Part shown: positions 40,630 to 49,975 of the stretch, in pieces
How the letters are laid out: every line of letters starts with the position of its first letter
How positions within the stretch are numbered: position 1 is the stretch's first letter
Source: SZUA-442 sp035461905
GTDB taxonomy: Bacteria; Actinomycetota; Acidimicrobiia; Spongiisociales; UBA5794
Reading direction: 5' to 3'
DNA length: 64,000 nucleotides
Assembly (NCBI GenBank): GCA_035461905.1
Contig: DATHUV010000034.1
Coordinates: forward strand, 9,267 to 73,266
Program-made: the position numbers and the translations under genes
Notes under the pieces: generated by a model
Told to the model about the DNA's origin: nothing
The model's input: only the letters and a program-made list of their open reading frames with translations
The model's database searches: none

Positions 40630-42492
40630 ATGACCGATGCGATGACCACTCTCGACCTGGAGTTCGCACCCGAACCGCCCCCGAAAGGTGCGCGGATCTG
40701 GTTGCGGGACAACCTCTTCTCGACGCCTGCCAGCGGGGTGATGACGATCGTCAGTATCACGATCGTCGTCCTCGCAATCCGTGGCCTGCTCAACTTCCTG
40801 TTCGACCCCCTCCGCCGATGGGATGCGGTCACCTTCAACATGAAACTGCTGATGGTTCAGGCCTACCCCGCAGCCGATCTGTGGCGGGTGTGGTGGTCCG
40901 TCGGCATCATCGTCGCCCTGCTCGCTGCATCCCTGGCCGTGTGGAGGATCGGCGGCATGGCAGAGCCTCGCGAGGTGGGCAGGATTTTGACCGGAGCCGG
41001 TGGCCTGCTCCTCCTCGCCGGCCTGGTCGGACCCTTCACCTCCGACACCGGAGCGTGGATCTCGACCGGTCGTCTCATCTGGCTCGGGCTCGGTGCGATC
41101 CTGGTGGGTCTCGGGTACGCGGCGCGTGCCTTCACGGGGGAGCGAGCGAAGCAGCCGATCATTCCGATCATGGGCCTGGTCGCCCTCCTCCTACTGCTCC
41201 TCCTCGCCGTCCTGTGGACAGTCGAGGTGCCCGTTCCTGCGAAGGTGGTCGACGGCGAGGTCATCACGAACGGCGCGGAAGCCTCCGGCGTGCAGGGGCT
41301 GCAGGTGAAGGTGCTCCGTCCGGTCGCGTCCACGACGGTCATCCCGTGGACGATCATCGTCGCTGTCGGGATCATCGTCTACGGGTTGTTCCGGCTCCTC
41401 GGCGGGACGTCACGGTCAGGGGCCGTGAAGCGAACGTTGACCGTCTTTTGGCTCCTGAGCTTCCCTGTGCTCCTCCTCGTCCTCCTCCGGAACCCCGAGT
41501 GGGACGTCGACGCCGGCGTCTCGACCTTCCTCCCCGCCTTCGTCGTGTTCGCCGTCGTCGGTGTCGGGTTGATGTGGTTTGTCTCGAAGCCGGGAATCGG
41601 TGAGATTGGTCGCGTCGTCGGGGCACTCGTGCTGATCGTCGCGTTCGCGAGCTTCCTCATCCCCATGCCCTTCCTGTTCCGGTTCCTCCTCCTCGCCCTT
41701 GCCCTGTTCACCCTGGCCGGGCCGACATTCGGAGGTGAGGGATGGAAGGGGTTGGCCAGCGCTTGGGTGATCACGGCGCTCATCATCACGTTGTTCGTGT
41801 TCACCACCGCGACAGACTCCGGGATCACCGTCCCCGGCAGCTTCTTCCTCGGCGGGTTGGCGCTCACCATCGTGTTGGCGTTCACGTCGATCGTGCTTTC
41901 GTTCCCGCTCGGTGTTCTCTTGGCGCTCGGTCGAACGTCCACCATGCCAATCTTCAGGCTCCTGTCGACGGCGTACATCGAGCTCGTGCGTGGCGTCCCA
42001 CTGATCACGTGGCTCCTCGTTGCGTTCCTGATGCTGCCGGTTGCGTTACCGACCGGCGTGGAACTCGGCGGGGTGATCCGGGCCATTGGGGCGATGACAT
42101 TCTTCTCGGCGGCCTACCTCGCCGAGAACGTGAGAGGTGGCCTCCAGTCGATCGCAACAGGGCAGCGTGAGGCGTCGCGCGCACTCGGTATGTCCACTGT
42201 TCAAATGATCGTGTTCATCACCCTTCCCCAGGCATTGCGCGCGGTGATCCCCGCCCTCGTCGGCCAGGTGATCGCGCTGTTCAAGGACACATCGCTCGTC
42301 ACGATCGTCGGTCTGTTCGACTTCCTCCACATCGCACGCCAGATCATCCCCTCCCAGAGCCAGCCGTTCAGCTTCCTCGGCTCGATCAAGGAGACCCTGA
42401 TCTTCGCTGCACTCGTCTACTGGCTCTTCACATTCACGTTCTCACGCATCAGCCTCCGCCTCGAGAAGCGTCTCGGCGTCGGTGAGCGATAA
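40630..42492 (+). CDS. Amino-acid ABC transporter permease (AapM/HisM type), enlarged
   Basis: 620 aa, against about 380 for AapM relatives. The first ~410 residues contain about ten extra hydrophobic helices with few charged loops. The conserved permease core is C-terminal: FFLGGLALTIVLAFTS, YIELVRGVPLITWLLV, and the EAA loop QREASRALGMSTVQMIVFI. The partner is the AapQ-like permease 1 nt upstream. The reason for the added membrane part is unknown. Confidence 0.87.
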   Translation: MTDAMTTLDLEFAPEPPPKGARIWLRDNLFSTPASGVMTIVSITIVVLAIRGLLNFLFDPLRRWDAVTFNMKLLMVQAYPAADLWRVWWSVGIIVALLAASLAVWRIGGMAEPREVGRILTGAGGLLLLAGLVGPFTSDTGAWISTGRLIWLGLGAILVGLGYAARAFTGERAKQPIIPIMGLVALLLLLLLAVLWTVEVPVPAKVVDGEVITNGAEASGVQGLQVKVLRPVASTTVIPWTIIVAVGIIVYGLFRLLGGTSRSGAVKRTLTVFWLLSFPVLLLVLLRNPEWDVDAGVSTFLPAFVVFAVVGVGLMWFVSKPGIGEIGRVVGALVLIVAFASFLIPMPFLFRFLLLALALFTLAGPTFGGEGWKGLASAWVITALIITLFVFTTATDSGITVPGSFFLGGLALTIVLAFTSIVLSFPLGVLLALGRTSTMPIFRLLSTAYIELVRGVPLITWLLVAFLMLPVALPTGVELGGVIRAIGAMTFFSAAYLAENVRGGLQSIATGQREASRALGMSTVQMIVFITLPQALRAVIPALVGQVIALFKDTSLVTIVGLFDFLHIARQIIPSQSQPFSFLGSIKETLIFAALVYWLFTFTFSRISLRLEKRLGVGER

Positions 42493-42517
42493 GTCACGGT
42501 TCGCAAAGGGAGCATCG

Positions 42518-43285
42518 ATGGACAATCAACAAGCACACGGCGGGGTGGTCCTCGGGGACCCGATCGTCATCACCGAGGGCGTGAAGAAGTGGTTCGGAGA
42601 CTTCCAGGCGCTCAAAGGCGTAACGGCAACAGTTCGCGAGCGCGAAGTCGTGGTCGTCATCGGGCCGTCAGGCTCAGGCAAGTCGACGTACATCCGATGC
42701 ATCAACCGCCTCGAAGCCCATCAGGAGGGCACGATCATCGTCGACGGCATCGAGCTGACGAACGACATCAAGAACATCGAGAAGATCCGTTCCGAAGTCG
42801 GGATGGTGTTCCAGCAGTTCAACCTGTTCCCGCACCTCACCGTGCGGGACAACATCACGCTCGCACCCCAGTGGGTTCGCAAGCAGCCGAAGGCCGAGGC
42901 CGAGGACTACGCGATGGAGCTCCTCGAGCGCGTCGGGATCCCCGAGCAGGCGGACAAGTACCCGGGGCAACTCTCCGGGGGCCAGCAGCAGCGCGTTGCG
43001 ATCGCGAGATCGCTCGCGATGAAGCCGAAGATCATGCTCTTCGACGAACCAACCTCGGCACTCGACCCGGAGATGATCAAAGAGGTGCTCGACGTGATGA
43101 AGGAGCTCGCAGAATCGGGAATGACGATGCTGGTCGTCACTCACGAGATGGGCTTCGCACGGGAGGTCGCTGACCGCGTCCTGTTCTTCGACTACGGCGT
43201 GATCGTCGAGGAGGGCACGCCGGAGCACTTCTTCACCAACCCCCAACACGATCGCACGAAGCTCTTCCTGTCCCAGATCCTCTGA
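42518..43285 (+). CDS. Amino-acid ABC transporter ATPase
   Basis: 255 aa, GlnQ/AapP/HisP type. Walker A GPSGSGKST, Q-loop VFQQFNLFPHLTV, signature LSGGQQQR, Walker B IMLFDEPTSALDP and switch His in VVTHEMGF. ATG at 42518 with AAAGGGAG upstream is preferred over a GTG at 42482, which would overlap the permease. Its stop lies 6 nt before element R7. Confidence 0.94.
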   Translation: MDNQQAHGGVVLGDPIVITEGVKKWFGDFQALKGVTATVREREVVVVIGPSGSGKSTYIRCINRLEAHQEGTIIVDGIELTNDIKNIEKIRSEVGMVFQQFNLFPHLTVRDNITLAPQWVRKQPKAEAEDYAMELLERVGIPEQADKYPGQLSGGQQQRVAIARSLAMKPKIMLFDEPTSALDPEMIKEVLDVMKELAESGMTMLVVTHEMGFAREVADRVLFFDYGVIVEEGTPEHFFTNPQHDRTKLFLSQIL

Positions 43286-43290
43286 TCCGG

Positions 43291-43337
43291 CGCTTCCTGC
43301 GTACGAACCCGTGTGGGCATCAGTTACGCAGGAACCG
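43291..43337. repeat. Palindromic 3'-end element, divergent copy R7
   Basis: Half-matching copy with TTCCTGCGTA and TACGCAGGAA arms and a degenerate middle. It lies between the convergent ABC ATPase and lgt genes and provides the last codons (Val-Pro-Ala) and TAA stop of lgt. Confidence 0.6.
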
Positions 43338-44178
43338 TCTCCTTCTGGGGTGAGAGCAGGGTTGGGTCCCCGATCAAGGTGCGGCGCTCCGCTCGCTTCT
43401 GCGTGTACCAGATCCATGCGAGGCCGCCGGCAAATGCGACGATGGACACCCAGCCGTTGCGGCTGAGCCCGAGGAACCGGAACGTCGTATCCGTGCGAAT
43501 GAGCTCCATCACGAACCTGATGAACGCGTACATCGCGACGTACACACCCCATGAGGCACCCTTCGCGAGCTTGCCACGCCGCTCCAGCCACAGGATCGTC
43601 GGTACGAGGATGAGCAGGTTCCACAACGCCTCGTACGCGAACGTCGGGTGGAACGTCTCGAACTGCTCATAGCCGTCGGGGCGTCGTGCGGGGTCGATGA
43701 TGATCGCCCACGGCAGGTCGCTCGGTGTTCCGAACAACTCCTGGTTGAAGTAGTTGCCGAAGCGGCCGATGGCCTGGGCGAGGGGGAGCCCGACGGCGAT
43801 CGCATCGCCGATCGCAAACAGGTCCCCCTGATGCTTGTCGACAAGGTAGATGATCGTGAGTGCCCCGAACACGAGCCCCCCATAGAGGGCGAGCCCACCC
43901 TCCCAGATGTACAGCATCGCCCACGGCCTGCCCGAGAAACGGCCCGTATGGGTCACGACGTACGCGGCCCGGGCACCGAGGAATCCGATCACGACGGCCC
44001 AGATCGCGACCTTCTCGAAGAGCTCTGGACTCCCACCGAACCGGGCGTAGCGATGCCTCGACACGATGATCGCGGTGATGACGCCTATCGCGATCAGGAT
44101 CCCGTAGAAGTGGATGGTCAGCGGACCGATCTCGATCGTGTTCTGGGCAGGCGAAGGGATGGCCGCGATCAGGTTCAT
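43324..44178 (-). CDS. lgt: Prolipoprotein diacylglyceryl transferase
   Basis: Transfers diacylglycerol from phosphatidylglycerol to the lipobox Cys of prolipoproteins, first step of lipoprotein maturation. 284 aa, seven membrane helices. The Lgt signature GRFGNYFNQELFG is near residue 138, and the conserved HFYGILIAIG is at the N-terminus. Start 44178 overlaps the stop of the AhpD-like gene (ATGA). The last residues, TVPA, and stop come from R7. Together with lnt this covers both acyl-transfer steps. Confidence 0.94.
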   Translation of the reverse strand: MNLIAAIPSPAQNTIEIGPLTIHFYGILIAIGVITAIIVSRHRYARFGGSPELFEKVAIWAVVIGFLGARAAYVVTHTGRFSGRPWAMLYIWEGGLALYGGLVFGALTIIYLVDKHQGDLFAIGDAIAVGLPLAQAIGRFGNYFNQELFGTPSDLPWAIIIDPARRPDGYEQFETFHPTFAYEALWNLLILVPTILWLERRGKLAKGASWGVYVAMYAFIRFVMELIRTDTTFRFLGLSRNGWVSIVAFAGGLAWIWYTQKRAERRTLIGDPTLLSPQKETVPA

Positions 44179-44522
44179 CCGTAGCGTTCCTTGAACTCCT
44201 TGAACGCCTCAAATGCCTTCGGGGCATAGACCGTGCCGGGACCGCCGTTCATGTCGATTGCGACTCCGAGCATCTCGGCGAACTCCTGCTCGGTGGCGCC
44301 CTGGCGTACGGCGTTGCGAGCATGGGCAGCGATGCAGCCGTCGCACCGGTCGGTCACCGCGATCGCAACGGCGATGAGTTCCTTCACCTTCGGTGACAGT
44401 TCACCCTCGGCGAACGTCGCCTTGTGCATGGCTGAGAACCCGTCGTAGACCGCTGGAATCAGTGCGCGCAGCTCCTTTGCGGATTCCTGATTGGATCGGA
44501 GCTCGTCGTGATGATGGCCCAT
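44175..44522 (-). CDS. AhpD-like carboxymuconolactone decarboxylase-family protein
   Basis: 115 aa, alkylhydroperoxidase fold. The redox pair is in TDRCDGCIAAHARNAV (Cys-x-x-Cys, then His), preceded by a conserved Glu in KVKELIAVAIAV. It is probably a thiol peroxidase or reductase. A strong AGGAGGTGACC precedes the ATG at 44522. It is the first gene of the unit with lgt. A perfect palindrome overlaps its -10 box. Confidence 0.87.
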   Translation of the reverse strand: MGHHHDELRSNQESAKELRALIPAVYDGFSAMHKATFAEGELSPKVKELIAVAIAVTDRCDGCIAAHARNAVRQGATEQEFAEMLGVAIDMNGGPGTVYAPKAFEAFKEFKERYG

Positions 44523-44534
44523 GGTCACCTCCTG

Positions 44535-44551
44535 CCTCCATGCTATGGAGG
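44535..44551. promoter_or_regulatory. Palindrome over the AhpD-like gene promoter
   Basis: Arms CCTCCAT and ATGGAGG around 3 nt. On the minus strand the -10 TAGCAT (44540-44545) lies within it, 12-18 nt before the ribosome-binding site. Could be a repressor site or chance. Confidence 0.4.
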
Positions 44552-44657
44552 TTCGCCGCGCTTGCATCCGGTGGGCGACGAGACAGCGCGCATGTAGCCT
44601 GAAGCCCGGTCGAAGAACCTGACTAAGGGTTTGGCTATTCCAGCGGGAGAGGTGCAC

Positions 44658-45809
44658 GTGACGACCAAGCAGCGGGCCGAGGAAGCGTTCAGCGCGAAGG
44701 AGCACGACCTCAGGGAGCTATCCCAATGGATGTACGACAACCCCGAGGTCGCGTACGAGGAGCACGGGACCTCCCGTCGGATCGTCGACATGCTCAGGAG
44801 CAGTGGCTTCGACGTCGAGTACCCCGCGTATGGCCTCGATACGGCCTTCGCTGCCCGGGTCGGAACCTCGGGTCCCGAGGTCGTCATCTGCGCCGAGATG
44901 GACGCCCTCCCCGAAGTGGGCCATGCATGCGGCCACAACATCATCGCCACGGCAGGCATGGGGGCGGGGCTCGCCCTCGTCGATCTGGCTGACGAACTCG
45001 GCATTCGCGTGACCGTGCTCGGCACGCCCGCTGAGGAGAAGTACGGTGGCAAGGTGGATCTGATCAACGCAGGAGCATTTACAGGAGCGGCCGCATCAAT
45101 GATGATCCATCCCGCTCCCATCGATACGGTCGATATCAATGCGATCGCCGTCGCCCACGTCGACGTCGAGTTCTTCGGCAAGGAGACCCACGCCTCGTTC
45201 GCCCCACACCTCGGTGTCAATGCGCTCGACGCAGCCGTCCAGGCGTATGTCAACGTCTCGACCCTCCGCCAGCACTTCCTCGACACCGACCGTGTCCACG
45301 GCGTCATCACCCATGGTGGGTCCGCCCCGAACGTCATCCCTGCCCACACGTCGATGTCGTGGTACGTGCGTGCCGCCACGGACGAGCGCCTCGATGACCT
45401 GTACCCGCAGATCGTCCGGTGCTTCGAGGCGGCCGCACTCGCAACCGGTTGCACCTTCGGCGTTACTGTGACCGGGCATCGGTACAAGGACATGAGGAAC
45501 GACAAGCTGCTGGTCGAGCTCTACGGAGCGAACTCGGCTGCACTCGGTCGTCCCATGCCCACCTCCGCCGAGATCGGGAAGACCGGAGCCGGCTCGACGG
45601 ACATGGGCAACGTGTCGTACGTGGTGCCGTCGATCCATCCGATGGTCGGCATCAGCTCCTCACCAGCGGTCAACCATCAGAAGGAGTTTGCCGCCCACAC
45701 GGTGACGGAGGACGGGACACGTGCCATCAGGGATGGCGCGTTGGCCATGGCGTGGACGATCATCGACCTTGCCGAGGGCGACCGCTGGGCCGAACTCGGC
45801 TCGTACTGA
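44658..45809 (+). CDS. M20-family amidohydrolase/peptidase
   Basis: 383 aa, zinc aminoacylase-like M20D family. Metal ligands are in ICAEMDALPEVGHACGHN (Asp and His pair) and TPAEEKYGGK (Glu-Glu). It cleaves N-acyl- or p-aminobenzoyl-type amides; IAA-amino-acid or carboxypeptidase-like. Start GTG 44658 with GGGAGAGG upstream is preferred to TTG 44631. It is followed 10 nt later by the P-type ATPase gene. Confidence 0.88.
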   Translation: MTTKQRAEEAFSAKEHDLRELSQWMYDNPEVAYEEHGTSRRIVDMLRSSGFDVEYPAYGLDTAFAARVGTSGPEVVICAEMDALPEVGHACGHNIIATAGMGAGLALVDLADELGIRVTVLGTPAEEKYGGKVDLINAGAFTGAAASMMIHPAPIDTVDINAIAVAHVDVEFFGKETHASFAPHLGVNALDAAVQAYVNVSTLRQHFLDTDRVHGVITHGGSAPNVIPAHTSMSWYVRAATDERLDDLYPQIVRCFEAAALATGCTFGVTVTGHRYKDMRNDKLLVELYGANSAALGRPMPTSAEIGKTGAGSTDMGNVSYVVPSIHPMVGISSSPAVNHQKEFAAHTVTEDGTRAIRDGALAMAWTIIDLAEGDRWAELGSY

Positions 45810-45819
45810 ACGGGCATCA

Positions 45820-48525
45820 ATGGACCGAGACATCATCGAACGTGCGGACTGGTTCTCCCTCCCCGCGGACGATGCGATCCGAGACCTCGCGTCACCACCG
45901 GAGGGGCTCTCCCACGACGAGGTGAGCGAGAGGTCCGTCACGTTCGGGCCCAACGAGATCGAGGAACACGGGGGGCGCAGCAAGTCCGAGATCTTCTTCG
46001 CGCAGTTCAAGGCCTTCCTCACCTACGTCCTTGCTGGTGCCGTCGTCATCTCAGCGATCCTCGGGGATTGGGTCGAGGCAGTGGCGATCGTTGCGATCAT
46101 CGTCCTCAACGCCGTCATGGGATACGTCCAGGAGTCCAGAGCGGAAGACGCGATGGAAGCGCTCAAGCAGATGGCCGTCCCCATGGTCCGGGTGCGGCGA
46201 TCTGGCGAGCTGATGGACGTGTCATCGGTCGACCTTGTGCCGGGAGACCGGCTGTTGATCGAGGCAGGCAACGTGGTGCCGGCGGACGGGCGGCTCATCG
46301 AGTCCAGCAACCTCCAGATCGAGGAGGCTGCGCTCACGGGTGAGTCCGAACCCGTGAACAAGAGCGCGACGGAGGTGCTCACCGGCAAACAGGCCCTCGC
46401 CGATCGGATCACCATGGTGTTCAGCGGTACGATCGTGACCCGAGGACGAGCAGAGCTTGTCGTCACAGCAACGGGTATGGCCACCGAGCTCGGCAGGATC
46501 GCATCCCTCATCCGCGGCGTGGAGGAGGAGCGGACGCCGCTCCAGGAGCGTCTCGATCACCTTGGCAAGGTTCTCGCCGCCGTGGCCGGTGGACTCGTCG
46601 GACTGCTCTTCGTCCTCGGATGGGCGAGGGGAGACGACCTCGAGACCCTCCTGCTCACATCCGTCAGCCTTGCTGTGGCGGCCATCCCCGAGGCGATGCC
46701 TGCCGTCGTCACCATCGCCCTGTCGCTCGGCGCCCAGCGCATGCTGAAGCGCCAGGCGCTGATTCGGAGGCTTCCTGCGGTCGAGACCCTCGGTGCGGTC
46801 AGCGTCATCGGCACTGACAAGACCGGGACGCTCACCGAGAACCGGATGACGGCCGTCGTCCTCGACGTGGCCAATCGGCAACACGAGTTCGAGCACGACA
46901 CCCTTCCGGAGGGCGACGTCCTCCCCTCGATCCAGCTCGCCCTGCTCACGGGTGTCCTCTGCAACGACGCGACCCTCCGGCAGAACGAGGCCTTCACGGC
47001 CATCGGTGACCCGACTGAGGGCGCCCTGGTCGTCATCGGGGCCAGGATCGGCGTGCTCAAGCCCGCCCTCGAGGCCGTCATGCCCAGGGTGGGCGAGGTC
47101 CCGTTCGACTCGACACGCAAGCGCATGACGACCATCCACAGGACACCGGAATCGATCGAGGACGTCCCCTCGGAGCTGGAGGCACTGTTCCGTGCGGCAG
47201 AGGACCGCCTGCCCGAGTATGTCGGGCTGACGAAGGGCGCCGTCACCGGGCTCGTCGAGCATGCGAACAGGGTCTGGGTCGACGACCGGATCCTGCCAAT
47301 CGACGCACAGGCCAAGGAGCGGATCGCAGCGGCGGAGGCTGAGCTTGCGAGCAAGGGAATGCGAGTGCTCGGGATGGCGGTCAAGCCGACCGATTCACCG
47401 GATCCTGGCCCCGACACCGAAGAGGACCTCGTCTTCGTCGGGATGTTCGGACTGATCGACCCTCCGCGCGAGGCCGTTCCAGGGGCCATCGCCGCAACGA
47501 TGGCAGCAGGTATCCGGCCCGTGATGATCACAGGGGACCACCCTCTCACGGCGAGCCACATCGCCCAGTCGATCGGTGTGACGACGAGCTCCGAGGTGAT
47601 TGACGGTCCTGAGCTCGACGAGATGTCGGACGAGGAAGTGAGGACGGCGGCGAAGTCGGTGTCCGTGTTCGCGAGGGTTTCCCCGGAGCACAAGCTCGAC
47701 ATCATCGACGCGCTCCAGTCCGACGGTGAGCTCGTCGCCATGACGGGTGACGGCGTCAACGACGCCCCTGCCCTCAAGAGGGCGGACATCGGGATCGCGA
47801 TGGGCATCACAGGCACCGATGTCTCCAAGCAGGCCGCTGACATGGTGCTCCTCGACGACAACTACGCGACGATCGTCGCTGCGGTCGAGGAAGGGCGGGT
47901 GATCTACGACAACATCCGCAAGTTCATCGCGTACCTCCTCACGTGCAACGCGTCGGAGATCCTCGTGATGATCATTGGACCGCTTCTCGGCATGCCACTT
48001 CCCCTGCTCCCGCTCCAGATCCTGTGGATGAACCTCGTGACCGACGGGCTACCGGCCCTCGCGCTCGGCGTCGAGCCTGCGGAGGATGACGTGATGCTCC
48101 GGAAGCCGAGATCGGCGACCGAGACGATCTTCGGTGGCGGAACAACGCGCTTCATCGCCATCTTCGGCGTCGTGCTCTCAGTCGTCACACTCGTGCCCGG
48201 CTATCTCCTGTGGGACTCCGGCGACGGGCAATGGCAATCGGTGCTGTTCACGGTGCTGATCTTCGGTCAGCTCGGACTCGCACTCGAGGTGAGGTCACAG
48301 AAGCGCTCGCTGTTCAAGGTCGGGCTCTTCTCCAACAGGGCGATGATCGGCGCAGTGGCCATCGGCATCGCGGCGCATCTCGCGATCCTGTACGTCCCGT
48401 TCCTCCAGCGCATCTTCGGTACCGACGCCCTCGATCCGATCCATTTCGGCATGGCCCTCCTGGGTGCCGCGGCCGTGATCGGTGCGGTCGAGGTCTACAA
48501 GGTGTTCCTGCGAGCGAGCGCGTAG
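45820..48525 (+). CDS. P-type cation ATPase, calcium type
   Basis: 901 aa, P2A (SERCA/PMR1-like). Order: N-terminal cation-transporter domain (GLSHDEVSERSVTFGPNEIEE), TGES in the actuator, phosphorylation DKTGTLTEN, KGA nucleotide site, TGDGVNDAPALK hinge and ten helices. Calcium ligands look preserved: CNASEI in M5 and NLVTDGLPALALG in M6. M4 reads PEAMP in place of the usual PEGLP. It probably exports Ca2+ or Mn2+. ATG at 45820 lies 10 nt after the M20 stop. Confidence 0.92.
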   Translation: MDRDIIERADWFSLPADDAIRDLASPPEGLSHDEVSERSVTFGPNEIEEHGGRSKSEIFFAQFKAFLTYVLAGAVVISAILGDWVEAVAIVAIIVLNAVMGYVQESRAEDAMEALKQMAVPMVRVRRSGELMDVSSVDLVPGDRLLIEAGNVVPADGRLIESSNLQIEEAALTGESEPVNKSATEVLTGKQALADRITMVFSGTIVTRGRAELVVTATGMATELGRIASLIRGVEEERTPLQERLDHLGKVLAAVAGGLVGLLFVLGWARGDDLETLLLTSVSLAVAAIPEAMPAVVTIALSLGAQRMLKRQALIRRLPAVETLGAVSVIGTDKTGTLTENRMTAVVLDVANRQHEFEHDTLPEGDVLPSIQLALLTGVLCNDATLRQNEAFTAIGDPTEGALVVIGARIGVLKPALEAVMPRVGEVPFDSTRKRMTTIHRTPESIEDVPSELEALFRAAEDRLPEYVGLTKGAVTGLVEHANRVWVDDRILPIDAQAKERIAAAEAELASKGMRVLGMAVKPTDSPDPGPDTEEDLVFVGMFGLIDPPREAVPGAIAATMAAGIRPVMITGDHPLTASHIAQSIGVTTSSEVIDGPELDEMSDEEVRTAAKSVSVFARVSPEHKLDIIDALQSDGELVAMTGDGVNDAPALKRADIGIAMGITGTDVSKQAADMVLLDDNYATIVAAVEEGRVIYDNIRKFIAYLLTCNASEILVMIIGPLLGMPLPLLPLQILWMNLVTDGLPALALGVEPAEDDVMLRKPRSATETIFGGGTTRFIAIFGVVLSVVTLVPGYLLWDSGDGQWQSVLFTVLIFGQLGLALEVRSQKRSLFKVGLFSNRAMIGAVAIGIAAHLAILYVPFLQRIFGTDALDPIHFGMALLGAAAVIGAVEVYKVFLRASA

Positions 48526-48606
48526 GACGTCCGTCGGGAGGTCGGTGCGGACATCGCCCCGGGCCGCAGTGGGAACCACACCCCTGCCCCTGGCGGACAG
48601 GCGAAC

Positions 48607-48984
48607 TCAGGTGCCGGGAGTGTCCCCACCAGCCCCCGGGTCCCGTTCGTGGAGTCCTACGATCATGCCCGTGGTGTCGGTGAAGTAACAGGCCTGACCT
48701 ACACCGGGGATCGTGAACCTCGGCACGACGATCTCTCCTCCTGCGACGATGACCCGTGCCATCGCGCCGGGGAGGTCATCCACCTCGATCGTCACCACGG
48801 TGAGCGGCTCGCCATCCTGGGAGGTCGTGAACCCCGCATCGAGTCCGGGACCGTCGCCATTTCGGTGCACGAGGTAGTCGTCGCCGCCCCACGGCTGGGG
48901 GTCCCATCCGAACACCTCCCGGTAGAACGCAGCCGATGCCTCGAGGTCACCGCTGTTGAATTCGATGTAGCTGACGTGTGCCAC
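48607..48984 (-). CDS. VOC-superfamily (glyoxalase-like) protein
   Basis: 125 aa with the beta-alpha-beta-beta-beta repeat of the vicinal-oxygen-chelate fold: VSYIEFNSGDLEASAAFYREVFGW and VTIEVDDLPGAMARVIVAGG. Substrate unknown. GTG start with GGAGGAC upstream. It lies directly downstream of the rhodanese gene on the same strand, 21 bp away. Confidence 0.83.
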   Translation of the reverse strand: MAHVSYIEFNSGDLEASAAFYREVFGWDPQPWGGDDYLVHRNGDGPGLDAGFTTSQDGEPLTVVTIEVDDLPGAMARVIVAGGEIVVPRFTIPGVGQACYFTDTTGMIVGLHERDPGAGGDTPGT

Positions 48985-49005
48985 GGTCGTCCTCCAAGGA
49001 GTCGG

Positions 49006-49878
49006 CTACTTCTCGATCGGGACGCGGACGGCGTTCCCGTACTCGGTCCACGAGCCGTCGTAGTTGCGGACCGTGGGGTACCCGAGCAGGTGTGTCAGGA
49101 CGAACCAGGTGTGGCTCGACCGCTCGCCGATGCGGCAGTAGACGATCACGTCATCGTCTCGGGAGAGGCCGACCTCTCCCTCATAGATGGACTCGAGCTC
49201 CGATCGCGACCGGAAGGTCCCATCTTCTGAGGCTGCCCTCTTCCAGGGCACGTTTGCTGCCCCGGGGACGTGACCACCTCGGAGGGCACCCTCGTTCGGA
49301 TAGTCGGGCATGTGCATGCGCTCCCCACTGAACTCCTCGGGGGATCGAACGTCGATCAGGGGCATGCCGTTGGCGCTGTGCTCGACGGTGTCGGACAGGA
49401 AGGCGCGGATAGCGGTGTCGTCTCGGACGGGAACGGGGTACTCGGATCGGGCACGCTCTGGTACGTCGGTGGTCATGGGGCGGTCCTCGGCGAGCCACTT
49501 CTGCCTGCCCCCGTCGAGCAGACGGACGTTGTCGTGGCCGAACAGCGAGAACACCCACAACGCATACGATGCCCACCAGTTGAAGTTGTCCCCGTAGAAG
49601 ACAACGGTGGTATCCCGGGAGATCCCGTGGCGCTCCATCAGGTCTGCAAACGCCTCGGGGCTCAGGTAGTCACGCACGAGGGGATCGTTGAGGTCGGCGT
49701 GCCAATCGATCTTCACCGCTCCGGGGATGTGCCCGGTTTCGTAGAGGAGGACGTCCTCATCGGATTCGACGACCACGATGGAGGGATCGTCGAGGTGCTC
49801 GGCGAGCCAGTCGGTCGATACGAGAATGTCCGGGTTGGCGTACTCGGAGAACTTCGGGGAGCGGTCGCCTGACGTCAT
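49006..49878 (-). CDS. Thiosulfate sulfurtransferase (two-domain rhodanese)
   Basis: 290 aa with two rhodanese domains. The first has YETGHIPGAVKIDWH but no cysteine in its loop. The second carries the active Cys in VIVYCRIGERSSHTW. It transfers sulfane sulfur to acceptors. AAAGGGA precedes the ATG at 49878. It is divergent from sufE, the same arrangement as sseA-sufE in mycobacteria, pointing to a joint sulfur-transfer role. Confidence 0.9.
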   Translation of the reverse strand: MTSGDRSPKFSEYANPDILVSTDWLAEHLDDPSIVVVESDEDVLLYETGHIPGAVKIDWHADLNDPLVRDYLSPEAFADLMERHGISRDTTVVFYGDNFNWWASYALWVFSLFGHDNVRLLDGGRQKWLAEDRPMTTDVPERARSEYPVPVRDDTAIRAFLSDTVEHSANGMPLIDVRSPEEFSGERMHMPDYPNEGALRGGHVPGAANVPWKRAASEDGTFRSRSELESIYEGEVGLSRDDDVIVYCRIGERSSHTWFVLTHLLGYPTVRNYDGSWTEYGNAVRVPIEK

Positions 49879-49938
49879 GGGGATCCCTTTCGAGCCTCGG
49901 TGCCGGAGCGTCCGTATGGTAACCACTACCGAGATAGG

Positions 49939-49944
49939 TAGAAT
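49939..49944 (+). promoter_or_regulatory. -10 box (TAGAAT) of sufE
   Basis: TAGAAT about 32 nt before the ATG, giving a leader of roughly 25 nt. On the other strand TACCAT near 49917-49922 could serve the divergent rhodanese gene. Confidence 0.45.
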
Positions 49945-49975
49945 ACGGGATTCAGCGACTCGCAGAACGGTGATC

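Noticed and set aside
44175..44522. AhpD-like gene as a second selenoprotein
   Set aside because: The redox pair is coded as two cysteines (CDGC) with no in-frame TGA.
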